Source: Liolophura sinensis (Eukaryota; Mollusca; Polyplacophora; Chitonida; Chitonidae). From it: DNA of 64,000 nucleotides. The notes beneath the pieces were generated by a model. That model was given only the letters and a program-made list of their open reading frames with translations. It searched no databases and had not been told where the DNA came from. This document shows positions 52,676 through 63,380 of this stretch, piece after piece (position 1 is the stretch's first letter; each line of letters opens with the position of its first letter). The DNA lies in NCBI RefSeq assembly GCF_032854445.1, contig NC_088300.1, forward strand, positions 2,728,001 through 2,792,000, given 5' to 3'. A program made the translations under genes and the position numbers.

Positions 52676-53140
52676 TATACACTGTTAAGAGAAAACGGTC
52701 AAAACTACCACAAACACTAGGGTCAGATGTGACCCTGATATTCAGGGTATAGACATGACCAACTCCAAATACTAGGGTCACTTGTCAAACCCTGTAATTT
52801 AGGGTCACGTGAAAATAAGGGTTGACCTATCCCATGAATAAGAATGACATAATCCTAAAATCTAGGGTTACTGGGCACCATTAAATAGAGTGAGTGAGCG
52901 AGTGGGTGTTTGGGGTTTAATGTCGCACTTAACAATTGTGTTTGCAACCCTAAAAATGAGGGTCCCAAATATACAGGGTCATTGTTCCAGTCCTAAAAAT
53001 CTGTCTTGTTTAGAACAATCACCCTTGTTGTTAGCGTCAAACAAATCGACCCTTATTTTCCGATCATATATTTCAGGGTCAGTTTGCTTGCGACATGAAA
53101 ATTTGGGTCGAGCTGACCCTAAAATTTTGACAGTGTACAC
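52676..53140. repeat. AGGGTCA-rich element, possibly a palindromic MITE
   Basis: At least ten AGGGTCA/GGGTC and GACCCT/AACCCT words in both orientations over 450 bp. TACACTGT at the left (52678) and ACAGTGTA at the right (53130) are mirrored. Interrupted near 52889-52936 by a fragment like the family B SINE tail. Confidence 0.5.
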
Positions 53141-53712
53141 ACACAGGGGATACAATCTATGGGATATTTCGTCCCTTGAGTTCCTTGAACTTTTAATTAC
53201 ATGTAGTAACATCTTTAATATGGGGTTTGGGGAAACTATCGACCAAGTATTCATAATCTGACGAGTACAAATTGTGCCCTCCTTTTCGCTGACCTATGTC
53301 TGTTCTCGCATAGATGCGACATGTAGAAATAAACAGTAAGCTCGATCTTTTTGTTCACTTGACGACATATTGATGATCTGCTAACTTTAAATATTTAGTA
53401 TACATGGCAAAGTCTGTAAAAGGCTTTTACCACCTTCGCTGGATTTAAAGGACACTAGATAATACACAGATGGGACATCGTACCTTGAGTTGTATTTGTA
53501 TAAAAACCCCAACAACCTCATATCAAGCTGGCATTATGACAACAGGGATGGTTTCAAGTTTGAAATTGCAAATTATTCTTGCTTGTATAGTAATATAGCG
53601 AAGCGTCTCCATATGTCAGTAACTTGCTACTGTTTAAGCACTGACATGAACAGCTTTAGAATAAAACTGTGACTTCAGTGAACTGACAAGAGGCCGTATT
53701 TCACCGGTTACG

Positions 53713-54456
53713 TGTGGCCATTTGCCAGCTATCACACTGCCGTCGCTGCTCTGGTTTTACAGTGTGCGCTGTACGTCTATCACACTGCCGTCGCTGTTCT
53801 GGTTTTACTCTGTACGCTGTACGTCTATCACAGCCGTCGCTGCTCTGGTTTTACAGTCTACGCTGTACGTCTACCGCATAGTCGTCGCTGTTCTGGTTTT
53901 ACTCTTTACGATGTACGTCTATCACTCAGTCGTTGCTGCTCTGGTTTTACTCTCTGTACTGTACGTCTATCAAATTGCCGTCGCTGCTCTGGTTTTACTC
54001 TCTGTACTGTACGTCTATCAAACTGCCGTTGCTGCTCTGGTTTTACAGTGTACGCTGTACGTCTATCACACTGCCGTCGCTGCTCTGGCTTTACTCTCTA
54101 CGTTGTACGTTTATCACACTGTCGTCGCTGCTCTGGTTTTACTCTCTATGCTGTACGTCTTTAATTAGAGGTCATATTTCACCGGTTACGTGTGGCCATT
54201 TGCCAGCTATCACACAGCCGTCGCTGCTCTGGGTTTACTGTCTACGCTGTACGTCTGTCGCACTGCCGTCGCTGCTCTGGTGTTACTCTCTATACTGTAC
54301 GTCTATCAAACTGCCGTCGCTGCTCTGGTTTTACTCTCTACGCTGTACGTCTATCACACAGCCGTCGCTGCTCTGGCTTTACTCTTTACGTTGTACGTCT
54401 ATCGCACTGTCGTCGCTGCTCTGGTTTTACTCTCTACGCTGTACGTCTTTAATTAT
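53713..54456. repeat. 48-bp minisatellite in two blocks with a shared leader
   Basis: Units CACACTGCCGTCGCTGCTCT + GGTTTTACTCTCTACGCTGT + ACGTCTAT. Block 1 (about 53713-54165) and block 2 (about 54180-54456) each begin with CGGTTACGTGTGGCCATTTG + CCAGCTATCAC, and each ends with CTGTACGTCTTTAATTA, so a whole array was duplicated. Several frames stay open only because 48 is a multiple of three. Confidence 0.9.
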
Positions 54457-54706
54457 AATGTACATATCTCGCCTTGTAGCATTTGTCAGATTTTGTGCGA
54501 TTTCAATCAACGTCAGGAAAAAAACTATAATGTCAAGGATATTTCATCAAACGCCTTCACTTTAAGTTTCTTAATCTTACGACCACCCGTATGTTGCGGA
54601 CAGACCTTTCCATGTACCGGTGCGACCAGAGAGGAAGGCACTCTGTAGCCACTACACGAAGGCCAGAGGCAACTGCATGCATATTTTAAGTACTCAGAAA
54701 ATTAAT

Positions 54707-55310
54707 GTGTTAATTTTACCAGAACGTCTGTTCTATGAGTGACGCTAGAATGTATTCTGTTATTTATAATAATATTCTGTCATACTCAACATAACATCCT
54801 GTTGTCTTGATACAATCTTTATGTTACAGTAATAGAGTGAGTGGGTGAGTTAGTGCTTAAGATTTAACGTCGTAGTTAACAATTTTTCAGTCATATGTCG
54901 ACGAGAAGTCCTTAAAGGGCATTTACGTGTAATACGCGTCCTTGTTGCAGGACGGATTTCCACTGCTCTTTTATCTAGTGCTGCTTCACTAAGACAACTT
55001 ACCGAAGGCAAGTCAGCCAACCTACCCGAGCCATTATACTGACACGAGTCAACCAGTCGCACTATCCTCTTAATACTGAACGTCAAGCGAGGAAGCTACA
55101 ACTTCCTCTTTTAAGGTGCTAGGTGTGACCCGACCCAAGACTGACCCTGGATCTGCCGCTCTCGAAGCGGACGCTCAACCAGCTGAGCATTCGGGGCTGT
55201 TTTGAATTAATACATTATGTGTGTTATACTTAACAGAATAATCTGCTGCAATAACAGAATACATTCTATAGCATCACTCAGACAACAGGCTTTCTGTTAA
55301 AACTGAAAGA
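54707..55310. mobile_element. MITE copy 2, split by a SINE
   Basis: Left arm 54707-54770 (TGTTAATTTTACCAGAACGT ... GTGACGCTAGAATGTATTCT) and inverted right arm about 55240-55310 (AGAATACATTCTATAGCATC + ACTCAGACAACA) match copy 1. Removing the SINE at 54836-55197 leaves about 240 bp, close to the size of copy 1. Confidence 0.72.
54836..55197 (-). mobile_element. SINE family B, most complete copy
   Basis: Reverse orientation, tRNA head GCCCCGAATGCTCAGCTGGT + TGAGCGTCC with a B-box region (GATCCAGGGTCAGTCTTGGG). The body matches copies 1 and 2. The 3' end TGACTGAAAAATTGTTAACT + ACGACGTTAAA leads to a TCACTCAC end. Inserted in MITE copy 2. Confidence 0.85.
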
Positions 55311-55565
55311 TTAATTTTTTGAGGGACATAGCTTACATAATGTTCTCTAATCCAGATGTTCAGTGGTTTGCGATTTTCACCAATGTATGCATGTTGACAT
55401 GTATGCATGTTCCGAATAAAACTCAAAAGGGAGGTATACTTAATCTACAAAACTTTTCCATACAAATAAACCAAATAGCTTCAGAACACAGGCGGAATTA
55501 TATCTTATAGGCCTACTCTACACACTGTGTAGGCCTATAATTAAGTTACTTCACCATAGGATCGA

Positions 55566-55771
55566 GGGGCCTCCGTGACCAAGTGGTTAGCGTGCTAGCA
55601 CAAAAGAGTATCCCAGCAGCCTCTCACCAATGTGGTCGCTCATGCTCTTGCTGGTTTCCTCTCTGCCCTGGTTCCTCCCACCATGCATTCTGCTGGCCGC
55701 CATCGTATAAGTGAAATAGGCCTGATCTTAAGTAAAGCGTAAAACCGTACATATCAGACAAATACATAAAT
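55566..55771 (+). mobile_element. SINE family A, shortened
   Basis: GGGGCCTCCGTGACCAAGTG head, CAGCCTCTCACCAATGTGGT, GGCCGCCATCGTATAAGTGA. Part of the middle (GGGAAGGTCTGCCAGCAACC-type) is missing. Confidence 0.82.
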
Positions 55772-56529
55772 ACAGCAAGAAAGCAAAGGTAGACCAAGAG
55801 AAAGGCAAGTCACATCCGTTATGCTAACCTACTTGATTCATGCATTACCGGTAGCCTTATAGAGGGCCAAGATCTCCAGTACCCCTTACCTAGCTCATTG
55901 TGGACTTTTCTTTTTTGGCCTCTGACCAACTGGTTTCTCTGCTCAGTCCAGTTTTCACCTATCAAACTGTTAAAAGTCGGCTTCACTTCACTGCAGTTCC
56001 ATATGATATATGCTCAGCTTCAACCCAAATAGAATTGTCGGATTCACTTCGTTACAACTACATGTTAGGCCTGCCATAATGCTGTCAACTTTCGGAAAAA
56101 CTTCATACGCCTCGTTTTTGCGTACTGATGTAGACCTACATCCTCAACGCTACGGAAAGTACATGCAAGCCTAAAGTTACATTATATATTTATTTGATTG
56201 GTGTTTTACGTCGTAAAAGTTAATCAACTTCACATGTTCTGTCTTCTCTCTCGAATTTGAAATACAGGCCCCTAGGCCTACATAGTTTACCCCTTTCTTA
56301 CTCCGAACTTTGATGAAGCTATTCCTAAATGAAGGGAGGTAACTCTAAGTTACAAGGAATGGAGTATCGTCAGTTCCGTAAAACGGATGTAATATAGCTT
56401 CAGTCCCCCCAAAACGTTAACAAGACAAGTCAAGGTGAGTTATTAAATGTTCCTTTGTTGTTGTCAACGCATCTTTATGATACCATTAACTGCGCAAGAA
56501 TGTTTGTGGTCATCGTCTTCTTCCAATCG

Positions 56530-56722
56530 GGATATTCTAACCGGAAGTCGACGGAATTACCCGAAGGTCATCGGTAACCCATCATGGCGGGTTTCAAGAC
56601 ATTCGTAGATATCAGGAGCATATAATTGTTATTATGACTTAAATGAAATCATTCTTTGTCGATTATTGTACCTGGGGGACACTGTAGAGGATTCTACCTT
56701 GAAGAAATGAGCTGACAGGATC
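56530..56722 (+). promoter_or_regulatory. Probable USP34 promoter and 5' UTR, with ETS-like and YY1-like boxes and a uORF
   Basis: AACCGGAAGT at 56539-56548 is an ETS/GABP-type site and CATCATGGCGGG at 56581 resembles a YY1 or ribosomal-type initiator context; both are common in TATA-less housekeeping promoters. An ATG at 56584 opens a 13-codon uORF ending at 56625. The true transcription start is unknown. Confidence 0.5.
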
Positions 56723-56765
56723 ATGTGTGACGTTTGTTCGGATGTGGTATTGCTGTTGGAAACTC
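56723..56765 (+). CDS. USP34: USP34 exon 1 (start codon)
   Basis: 43 nt: MCDVCSDVVLLLET plus one base, aligning with MCENCADLVEVLNE of vertebrate USP34, which sets the start. The phase-1 donor is ACTC|GTGGGT; the nearby CGTGG|GTACCC would be out of phase. Confidence 0.82.
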
Positions 56766-59700
56766 GTGGGTACCCCCATTCTGTTTTGTGTTTTTGTGTT
56801 CCCCGCCATATACCCATTGCTTTGTCATACTGATGCAAGGTTGTGTCCTAAATGTCAGTACGACCCAGTCTGAAACGATCGCGTGGTCGGAACGTATAGT
56901 CTAATGCCGAACAATGCAATAAACCATTGTGTCTGATCACAATCCGTCCTGGCCGATCTTAAATACTTAGTTCTACCATTTAAAGACCATACGGATATAG
57001 GAAATTGGTCCACCATAATTTGTATTTATATTTATATATATATAGGCCTGCACACGTAACTATTTATAGCAGAAATCCGGCTGGTACTGCCAGAGTTTGA
57101 ACCAAGCAGGCGTGTGGAATTTCTGTGTGACAACCGCGTGTGAGCCACTGGGCACTACTTATTCTTACATATGTCTGACTTACATGGAGGAAAACAAAGT
57201 CACTGTTTGAAATTGGTTGACTTATAGGTCAAATACATTTTCAGCCCAAGAGGTGGAAGAAGCAATATAGCAAATTGGAATGTAGAAACCAATGCCGTCT
57301 GAGGAATGGAAATGGGTAGGCCCAGGTGGTTGTTTCACTCCTCCGTTTATCATGGGATGGTTATGTATCATGGCAACAGGAGAGGCCAATGGTAAACCGT
57401 ATACTGTTTTACACCAAGTTAGATAAGTCCTTTCTAAACAGTGTCTCCTGTCAAAAATGTGTGTGGCTTTTACCTTTCACCTCGGCTGCACAGGCAACAT
57501 CTATGCATTTTCCATTCAGTATTCACATTCCAGCTCCAAATTCACAACACAGCAAACTATTTCTTAATATTTCACATGCGTGCTGTCAGAAACAAAAACC
57601 TTGAAAAGTCCCATAAGTGTATTTAGCGCAGCATGGCAGTGGATATATCATGGCTGTGTTGTGAACTTTGGGGCTGGTGTGCCATTACAGAGTGGAATAT
57701 ATATGAGATACTGCCCGTATGGCCAAGCTGAAAGGTAAGAGCCATTGTTGACAGCAGACATCATTTAGAAAAGTCTCACAGGACTTGGTTTGAAACCGTG
57801 TGTGGTTTACCGTTTGCTTCTCTTGTGGATATTGTACTTCATTATAAGAGAGGAGTGAAGTGACCACCTCGAGCTAAGAAACAGGTTATATATACTTATC
57901 ATCCTTCATTGACACTCATTAAAGGGTGACCCAGCATTACAGGTGGGATTGCAGTTGAAGTGAAAACCAGCATCTTGTCGCTCTGTGTGTACACCAAACA
58001 TTCTAATTCATTTGGTTTTCAGCTGCCTATGTTAATGTTAACACCTTCATTTTATATGTTTGAACCCTTCTCCTGCTGCCTTATCAAACCTGAGAATAAG
58101 CAGCAGGATTAGGATAACACCCTTCAACAAATAGTATTTTAATAGCTGTTGGGTATAGGAGGAAACTGCCTATAAATAACATTTTATCTGTTGTGGTGGG
58201 GTGGGGTTTGGGTGGGGTTTGCTAGCTCAATACAATAACCCAGAAGCCACTCATCAATGCAGTCAGTTCACTTGACCTGGATTTCTTGTTTGACATAAGT
58301 GTACTTCACAGTCATGAACTGTCAGATATTGGAATATAAACCGTCTTTCTCTTCCATATATGAAAACTAAAAGTCATCATAAAATTTAGTATTTTTCAAG
58401 CGACACATTTTGCTGTTCTCCGATGATTTGTGCAGAACTCAAAGACTGCTTATTCCTGCCTTATGTCAAGAACTTCAGGTAGTAAGTGGAAATGCCATGG
58501 TATGCTTACCAAAACTTACCAGTGGACTGGGATTGATGTTTACTGTATCCTCTCATCAATGCAAGTTCAAGCCTAACTTATGCTGGCTTCATTTCTGGTC
58601 ATACATGCATAGAAAGATCTGCACCCTGCAGATGGTCGGGGGTTTCCCACAGGCTCTACCTGGTTTCCTACACCATAAACCTCCCCATATTAGTGAAATA
58701 TTCTTTCAATTACATGTATGAGCATAAAACATACAGCTTTATGCACATATATTTAGCAGTAAGGTGATCGTGAAAAAAAAAAAAAAGACGTGAAAACTGC
58801 CAATACAAGGATATTTCCCAGTTCCAATGATGAAATGGGTATAGCTGTTTTGTATCACTCATCATTTTTTATAAAGTGTTAACTGTTTGTCTTACGACTT
58901 TTGTTTTAGATGATGACCGACAGCATGTTAGTGGAGGGCTTCAGCTCAACAAACGAGAGGTCATGGCTGTACTGCTGTATGTCGCCTCATGGCCTCAAAG
59001 GTATGAAAACTCATTCCCACTAATTATCTTGACCATACACTGTAGACGCTGCTTTATGGATGTCTGATAAATTGTGCAAAAGTTACAGGATTTTCACTGG
59101 AGTGAAGCAAGTGGATTTCTGCGGTGTGCAGATAAACTAGAACTGTTTTTGATATTTGATCACCTTTTTTTGTGCACATTAATTGGGATATAGAGAACCT
59201 TTTTTTTTTTCCTTTCAGGCAGTGTATGTGTTGCTACAAAGACTTTAAAAATTTTGAACGGTTCAACAATATAGTTCAGGTCATCCTGAGTATAGCTATA
59301 CGAGCAATACAGACTCTGCCAGAGGACTATGAATTGGAACTGGTAAAAGAAAGCCAAAAGAAAGAACTTGCTGAGAAAGAAAAATTGTCTAATGGGGAGA
59401 AAGACAAAGAAAAGTCACATGATGATGATGGGGAGGATGTTATTGGGGAGGACGAAGATGAAGAATTCTGGCTGCTGGAGGAAAAAGATAGACTTCTTCA
59501 GTTTGTCACAAAAGTGTTCCTGATGAACTTTCCGCCATATGTGGCATACAAGCACATTGTTCATTCATCGTTGGAGGTATAAAGTATATTTATTGAGTGA
59601 TCAGTGATCCTGGTTTTGCATGACATAAATAATATTTTCAGTCCGTATTACAATTTGTTGAAGGGCTTGTCATGGGAACTGATTGTTTTAATTCTTTTAT

Positions 59701-62700
59701 TTTTTCAAATTATGTCCGCATGACTCCCATGGTTTCTGTTGGTCTATTCCTCAAATTTACTTCTACCCTCCTGCCCAATGTATTGGAGGTGGAACGTTTT
59801 CAGTATGGAATGGCAAAGTGCGATGAACAACAAAAACAAAGTTACATACAGTTAACCGAAATTGTGATAAAGAATAACTGATTGAATTCTTTCATTCTTT
59901 GGCAAAAAAATATGGGATATTAGTTTTCATCACCAGTAGATTATGTCCTATCAGTACTGGGGATACATTGGTACATCTGTCAGAATGCAGAATGTATTGG
60001 CAGCATTTATTATTATTAGTGGATGAAAAATATTCCTCTTTAGGATGTTTAAACAGTCATTTGTATATATCAAATACAAAATTCTGCTAATTCATAACTT
60101 GACTATTATGATGCCAACAGTTCACTCAGCAGATGAAAAAATTGTCATGCCGCGATGGAGGTAGTGTTTCAGTTACTATCAGTATCCATTATCAGAACTT
60201 TGTCCATGGAAAACCCCTCTGCCATCTGCATGTAGGCCTGTGTGATGACGACCCACCAGGTAAATGATCTGTCACCTTTCTTACGTATGTGTAGGATCCT
60301 GATGTTCCCCCCTACCTGGTGAGGAATGTGTGCGTCTTCTGGGACAGTAATGGAATGCAGGCCATGAACCAGTGCTTTGAGAGAGCCACTCCAGAAACTC
60401 TGCCCTTCACTGTGGCACACACCCTCATTACAATTATTGCTAATGTAAGTACAGCCTACAAGCTTAAATGCTTCCTCATCATTGTCAGTCTTGCTGATGT
60501 CAGTTCATTTCACCTTTGTAGCTTCTCACTAATGAGATATTCCACTCACCATTATGTTTGCGGATGTGAGCTCCTCCTCATCATAATTTAATTATAGCGT
60601 TGATAATCTTATCTTTGCGTTAATGTGACATGTTTTGCATTTTAATGGAACTGCAGTAATTAATTGATTTCCCGTGACATTTACAGCTGCGGTTGTGGAT
60701 GAACATACCTACGGTGATGCAATATATCATCCCTCTGAAGACGGCTGTTATCAGGTAGGTGTAACTTGGTGAAATGGTGAAATTAATAGATTAGTCTATC
60801 CATTGATAATTTAGAGAACTTGTTATGGTGTTTTGTATTGATTAATTTTGGCTATCAATCTCCAACATAAGCAGTTTGGTAGTGTGTCCACCATAGTGGT
60901 GTTACCCTTGATGTTAATATTTATGAAGAATTTTTGACGCCATATTGTCCAGTATAAACAGACTGTTCAGGGTCCATCTTTTGCCCCTGTTTGCAGGTAC
61001 ATGTGTAAATTGTCAGATAAGGACCTGCGCATGGCAGGAACACGCAACATGACAGACCTGATGTGGGCTGCCGTCAAGGAGCCTCTAGATACACATTTCA
61101 CATTTGACAAGGAAGGCCTTGACCTGGCCTTCAAGTACTTCACCTGCTCCACACTGACAATACGATTGGCCGGAATTACACAAATTAATGTAAGTCCGCT
61201 GTTTGACGTTTTTCAGATATTAACATTGTTTCGTGTAAATCCTCACACTTTTGTATCAAGGGAAAGGTAATTTTGACTAGTGTGGAGATATTGAGATCAC
61301 CTGTTCGAAGAGCACATTGCAAAGACATGGCTGAAATACTGAGAATGAGGCGTTAAACCCCAGACACTTATTCATTCAAGGAGGATAATAATTCCTGTCT
61401 CCAGCTCATGCTGGCTTCGTCTCTGGCTGTAAGTGGGAAGGCCTGCCAGCAACCTGTGGATGGACATTCTTTAGAGCCCGGTTTCCTGCCACCATAATGC
61501 TGGCCACTGTCTTAAAAATGAAATATTCTTGAGTACGGCTTAAAACACCAATCAAAAAACTAAATAAATAAATTCCTGTCACAGATATTTTCACTTGTTA
61601 TGTGACAATCAGTTGGGTTTTGTTGTCATTAGATGGAATTTGTTAAAGTTAATAAACTTCTGTGTATTTTCAAGTCCAGATAGTTCCACGTTAACTGACA
61701 GACCATCAGCAATGCAGGGATTAGGGATAGATGCAGTACAACGTTTTAAGTCTTACACATAGCGGACTGTTCAGTCACCATTTGTTGATGCATGATTACA
61801 TTGGTACTTCAGAAATGTAGGTTGTACCATTATTTTCTTGGTCAGCATTGTATCCAATTTGGTGTAGTTAGTGTTATCTGTTCAAGGTTTCCTTTTTACA
61901 TTCCAGAATCAGATTAATATCTACAATGAAAGTTGTAACAATGAGACATTAGCTGATGCAGAAAGGTAAGAAAGGTGTAAATTTTGTTCTCTTTCTTTAG
62001 AAATTTGATTTTGCTGGAGCCCATGGGATTTAAATGAAGATCTAGACTAGGTGTATTTTTGGAACAAATATATTTTGTTGTCAGTTTTGTAAACCTGTTA
62101 AAAAAGAAAGAATTAAAAAGTGTCTTTCTATAGTTGAAAGAAAACACATGTACTTCCTGTATATTACAGGCACATGCAGTTGGATCCTTTGTTCATTGCT
62201 TAGCATGAATCATTACATGTAAATACATGAACTACATCATAGATTCCTGTAACAATTGTGACTTTATTATAGATTCTTATTTCTTTGCTTCTTTTCAGTG
62301 CTGGTAATCAGCTAGCATCTTGGTTGATTGACAGTAAAATCATAGAGCATATATTTGGACCAAATCTCCATGTGGAGGTAACAGAGAAGTATTTCTTGTG
62401 TGTTACAGAGAATGAATAATCTGTTTTAGCTTTGAAAATTGCACTACTCATAGATATCTCTTTCTTTTAGAATGACTAAGAATATTAATGTAGGCCTACC
62501 CTTAGCATCTTAAGATTTTACGGAGGGAAAAGATTTTATTGGGAAAAAATTTCCTGTAGTATTAAAACTTTGACACTCAAGGGTGACAGAGAAAGTTCTT
62601 TTTGTATATAAAGTTTTGAATTTGTTATGTAGTTGGTGTATCTAGCCCATTTCGACACTGTTGTTTGGAGTACCAGTGGTTGCTTTGATGTACAGTGATG

Positions 62701-63312
62701 TGTCTGTGCTATGACTTAGCTGTGGCATGTTTCCTGTGTGTACCATGTTATCTTTGTTGTCAGTTAATCAAGCAGAGCCAGGTGATCCTGAACTTCCTGG
62801 CCATGGAGTGGAGGATAACCAACGAGCACATAGACTGTATATGGGCAGCCAGTCAGGTAGGTGCCTTGACCAGCTTCTCAGATTTTGGTTCCATGATTTC
62901 CTTTGCTGATAGCCTGTTCACACAAGAGTGAAGAATTCTTGAGTGTGGTTTAAGACTCCTTACAGAACGTTTAACTTGAATTTCATTGAGATATATGTAT
63001 AATTTTATATTAAAAGAAAAAAAAAAATTCAGTTAACCTGTCCAAGTATATCTGCCAGTATACAATCAATATATGGGTACATTAATTACAAAACTGCCTT
63101 TATGCAAAATAATATTTTGAAAAGGTAGGGCAGTAATCTTATTTAGTCTGCCTGTGTGTGACACCTGGTTGTGATTGTCGTTACAGCTGAAGCACTGCGG
63201 TAAGCAGGTGTATGATATCCTCATACCCCTGATCAAGAACCTGGAGCTACGTCCTGTACAACACCTCCTCAAACTGCTGTCCAAGTTAGAACCTGCAGCT
63301 CACACAGAATCT
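56723..63312 (+). CDS. USP34: USP34-type giant ubiquitin carboxyl-terminal hydrolase, N-terminal 457 codons (partial)
   Basis: Join 56723-56765, 58910-59000, 59219-59576, 60121-60231, 60295-60444, 60687-60754, 60997-61189, 61907-61965, 62299-62377, 62764-62856, 63187-63312 and on past the window. All junction phases match. The protein follows the N terminus of USP34 in order: MCDVCSDVVLLLET, GGLQLNKREVMAVLLYVASW, QCMCCYKDFKNFERFN, an acidic linker, LCHLHDPDVPPYLVRNV, TPETLPFTVAHTLITIIAN, KLSDKDLR, FKYFTCSTLTIRLAGITQIN, IIEHIFGPNLHVE and LKHCGKQVYDILIPLIKNLE. This is the armadillo-like non-catalytic region. The Cys-protease (USP) domain of this about 3,500-residue enzyme lies far to the right, outside the window. 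USP34 removes ubiquitin from axin and other substrates (Wnt signalling and DNA damage response in vertebrates). USP9X/USP24 paralogues fit less well because they lack the CMCCYKD start. Confidence 0.94.
57323..57870. mobile_element. Inverted-repeat (MITE/foldback) element in USP34 intron 1
   Basis: The left arm (about 57323-57490: AGGTGGTTGTTTCACTCCTC ...) and inverted right arm (about 57715-57870: AGGTGGTCACTTCACTCCTC ...) are about 150 bp each and share GTAAACC, CCAAGT.., TTTCTAAA.. and GTC(T/A)CCTGTCAA-type words. As a result, similar short peptides are read on opposite strands. Confidence 0.65.
58553..58720 (+). mobile_element. SINE family A fragment (diverged)
   Basis: AATGCAAGTTCAAGCCTAAC, TTATGCTGGCTTCATTTCTG, CCCTGCAGATGGTCGGGGGT, TTAGTGAAATATTCTTTCAA. 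Ends shortly before USP34 exon 2. Confidence 0.7.
58910..59000 (+). CDS. USP34: USP34 exon 2
   Basis: 91 nt, phase 1 in, phase 2 out: DDDRQHVSGGLQLNKREVMA, then VLLYVASWPQ. Acceptor TTGTTTTAG|A, donor CAAAG|GTATGA. Confidence 0.93.
59219..59576 (+). CDS. USP34: USP34 exon 3 (CxxCC motif and acidic linker)
   Basis: 358 nt, phase 2 in, phase 0 out. Begins QCMCCYKDFKNFERFNNIVQ, then a Lys/Glu-rich and poly-acidic linker (HDDDGEDVIGEDEDEEFWLL), then FVTKVFLMNFPPYVAYKHIV. Long pyrimidine tract before CAG. Confidence 0.95.
60121..60231 (+). CDS. USP34: USP34 exon 4 (weak donor)
   Basis: 111 nt, phase 0 in and out: FTQQMKKLSCRDGGSVSVTI, then a segment ending KPLCHLH, joining DPDVPPYLVRNV of exon 5. 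The joined LCHLHDPDVPPYLVRNV aligns without gaps to FCDMNDVEVPLHLLRYV of vertebrate USP34, which favours the donor CAT|GTAGGC. A stronger-looking donor CCAG|GTAAAT at 60260 would shift the frame. Confidence 0.7.
60295..60444 (+). CDS. USP34: USP34 exon 5
   Basis: 150 nt, phase 0 in and out: DPDVPPYLVRNVCVFWDSNG, CFERATPETLPFTVAHTLIT, IIAN. The TPETLPF..AH.(F/L)IT signature is conserved in USP34. Donor GCTAAT|GTAAGT. Confidence 0.94.
60687..60754 (+). CDS. USP34: USP34 exon 6
   Basis: 68 nt: LRLWMNIPTVMQYIIPLKTA, then VI, aligning with IRIWLHIPAVMQHIIPFRTY. Acceptor TTTACAG|C, donor ATCAG|GTAGGT, phase 2. Confidence 0.93.
60997..61189 (+). CDS. USP34: USP34 exon 7
   Basis: 193 nt: YMCKLSDKDLRMAGTRNMTD, LMWAAVKEPLDTHFTFDKEG, FKYFTCSTLTIRLAGITQIN. 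Very well conserved with USP34. Donor ATTAAT|GTAAGT. Confidence 0.96.
61396..61578 (+). mobile_element. SINE family A, 3' two-thirds
   Basis: TCCAGCTCATGCTGGCTTCG, GCCTGCCAGCAACCTGTGGA, ACCATAATGCTGGCCACTGT, TTCTTGAGTACGGCTTAAAA and AATAAATAAAT. The tRNA head is missing. Confidence 0.85.
61907..61965 (+). CDS. USP34: USP34 exon 8
   Basis: 59 nt: NQINIYNESCNNETLADAE. Acceptor CATTCCAG|A, donor GAAAG|GTAAGA, phase 2. Matches the NQ(L/I)..(F/Y)N..CNNE(S/T)L segment of USP34. Confidence 0.92.
62299..62377 (+). CDS. USP34: USP34 exon 9
   Basis: 79 nt: AGNQLASWLIDSKIIEHIFG, PNLHVE. Acceptor CTTTTCAG|T, donor GTGGAG|GTAACA. Confidence 0.95.
62764..62856 (+). CDS. USP34: USP34 exon 10
   Basis: 93 nt, phase 0: LIKQSQVILNFLAMEWRITN, EHIDCIWAASQ. 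Donor TCAG|GTAGGT. Confidence 0.95.
63187..63312 (+). CDS. USP34: USP34 exon 11
   Basis: 126 nt, phase 0: LKHCGKQVYDILIPLIKNLE, LRPVQHLLKLLSKLEPAAHT, ES. Donor TCT|GTAAGT. No later exon is visible before the window ends. Confidence 0.93.
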
Positions 63313-63380
63313 GTAAGTTTATTCAGCTGTCAAATCTCCACAACTCTACTGATTTAAAATCTAAATGTCAAATGTCACAC

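Larger units (their letters stand above)
48704..56722. other. Intergenic region between TMEM179-type and USP34-type genes
   Basis: Includes the TMEM179 3' UTR at its left end and the USP34 promoter at its right end. Otherwise it holds SINEs, two MITE copies, an AGGGTCA-rich element and the 48-bp array. The 123-codon ORFs at 51987 and 52890 overlap repeats and show no splice context or known motif. 50380-52120 shows nothing recognisable. Confidence 0.6.

Noticed and set aside
53712..54648. Plus-strand ORFs of 150-210 codons with hydrophobic 16-residue repeats
   Set aside because: Product of the 48-bp minisatellite; open in several frames with no splice or start context.
58410..58721. 103-codon ORF upstream of USP34 exon 2
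   Set aside because: Its 3' half is a SINE family A fragment, and it does not join in phase with the USP34 exons.
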